Both the position numbers and the translations under genes were made by a program. Shown here piece after piece: positions 63,235-64,000 of a DNA stretch of 64,000 bases. Within the stretch, counting starts at the first letter, position 1. Every line of letters starts with the position of its first letter. The stretch is from Septoria linicola (taxonomy: Eukaryota > Ascomycota > Dothideomycetes > Mycosphaerellales > Mycosphaerellaceae), in contig CP099419.1 in NCBI GenBank assembly GCA_024114885.1, forward strand, positions 3,100,001 through 3,164,000, read 5' to 3'. Under the pieces are notes generated by a model that made no database searches, had not been told where the DNA came from, and saw only the letters and a program-made list of their open reading frames with translations.

Positions 63235-64000
63235 GATAGGCGTTGGCGTTGGCTGTGAGTAATGGAGATGACGGGTTCAGGACTCCAGCTAGCCCAAGCG
63301 AAGTGGCAGCTCCCAGGAAAATCAAGACTTGGCTCTCGGAAAGTACTTGGCCTTCAGTCTGGGCAGTTGTGGAGCTCGTCGTCGTCCACTGCCCAACGAC
63401 GCGTCGACGACAATAACAGCAGGCGACTGCGCAGGTGGACTCGTGGTGGCAACGATGCCCTTTGCCCGTCGTCAAATTCAATTCGAGACAAGACGGACTT
63501 CTAGCCGGAGTCAAAACAGAGTTTCAAACTCTCGAATGCCAAGTCTGATCAGCTTCACATCTTATCTCGTCGCCGTCGCCGTCGCGAAAGAAGCCGATGG
63601 CGCGGGCGGGTGAGGAGAAACGATCGGTGCGGCGGCAGTGGCACTTCAACCATTCATGATTGCTTTGCTTGTGACCCGAAGGTGACACTTCCTTTCACTC
63701 GCTCGCACACCGCTGACCTCACCGTGTGCTGTTGTATGCTGCGTGTCTTGTTGAGTAGTTAGGCGTCGGGGTAAACAGCGGCAGAAGTTGCCTCGTTGCA
63801 TCCTTGCATCACATCGAGAGCGCTTGACGCATGCCGAGCAGCAAGCATATCCACACGCCTCCAACGGCACTGCACTTGGCACCGGACAAGACAAGACAAG
63901 AAGAGGCTTGGACGAACCTTCGCTCGCACTCTTGATCAGCGCCGTCACACTCCACCACCGCCCTCTCGGACCACCCGCCACACACCACCGCCATTGAGCA
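63235..64000. other. NCS2 upstream region to window end
   Basis: No gene recognised. The right edge is C/A-rich (CCACCACCG), resembling a leader of a gene that would start beyond the window. Confidence 0.4.

Overview
The window is nuclear DNA of a filamentous ascomycete, most likely a Dothideomycete and probably of the Mycosphaerellales/Capnodiales group. Genes lie on both strands, introns are short (about 45-85 nt, GT...AG, CTAAC/CTGAC-type branch sites), and the gene content is fungal: DSC1, DOT1, BRE2, ENP1, TFC3, Zn2Cys6 and MHR regulators, a P450, a DUF3112 membrane protein and an OBAP-type protein. A transition-mutated (RIP-like) repeat pair is also present. The species is inferred from gene families only.

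Layout. 1-2,500: the 3' part of U1-70K and complete triosephosphate isomerase. 3,084-6,909: two unrecognised coiled-coil genes; the first ends in a Zn2Cys6-spaced cysteine cluster plus a CCCH finger. 7,313-20,108: an accessory block with a MetE-like methyltransferase, an aldoxime dehydratase pseudogene divergent from an intact nitrilase, a Zn2Cys6 regulator pseudogene split by two 476-bp TA-flanked elements, a DUF3112 membrane protein, an intact P450 and a second, broken MHR regulator. 22,239-48,576: mostly housekeeping genes: TFC3, an F-box protein, MFAP1, a CCDC137-like protein, a one-pass membrane protein, DSC1, a nuclear protein with SUMO-interaction-like motifs, an EF-hand protein, DOT1 and an OBAP-like protein. 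50,382-58,510: a secreted GMC oxidoreductase, an ANR2-like DENN protein, BRE2 and ENP1/bystin. 58,660-61,937: a laccase pseudogene with a large internal deletion and the 3' end of a secreted protein, probably a remnant. 62,161-63,234: NCS2/CTU2.

How the genes fit together. U1-70K and MFAP1 act in splicing. TFC3 recruits RNA polymerase III, and NCS2 thiolates tRNA. ENP1 serves 40S maturation. DOT1 (H3K79) and BRE2 (H3K4, COMPASS) lie 8 kb apart and both write H2B-ubiquitin-dependent histone marks. Aldoxime dehydratase followed by nitrilase would convert an aldoxime to a nitrile and then an acid, but here only the second enzyme is intact.

The main observations are the decay of accessory genes beside intact housekeeping genes, the tandem TA-flanked elements whose precise removal restores a reading frame, a TFIIIC B-box-like site upstream of the gene for the B-box-binding TFIIIC subunit, and a near-perfect U1 target site with a branch site in the 3' UTR of the U1-70K gene.
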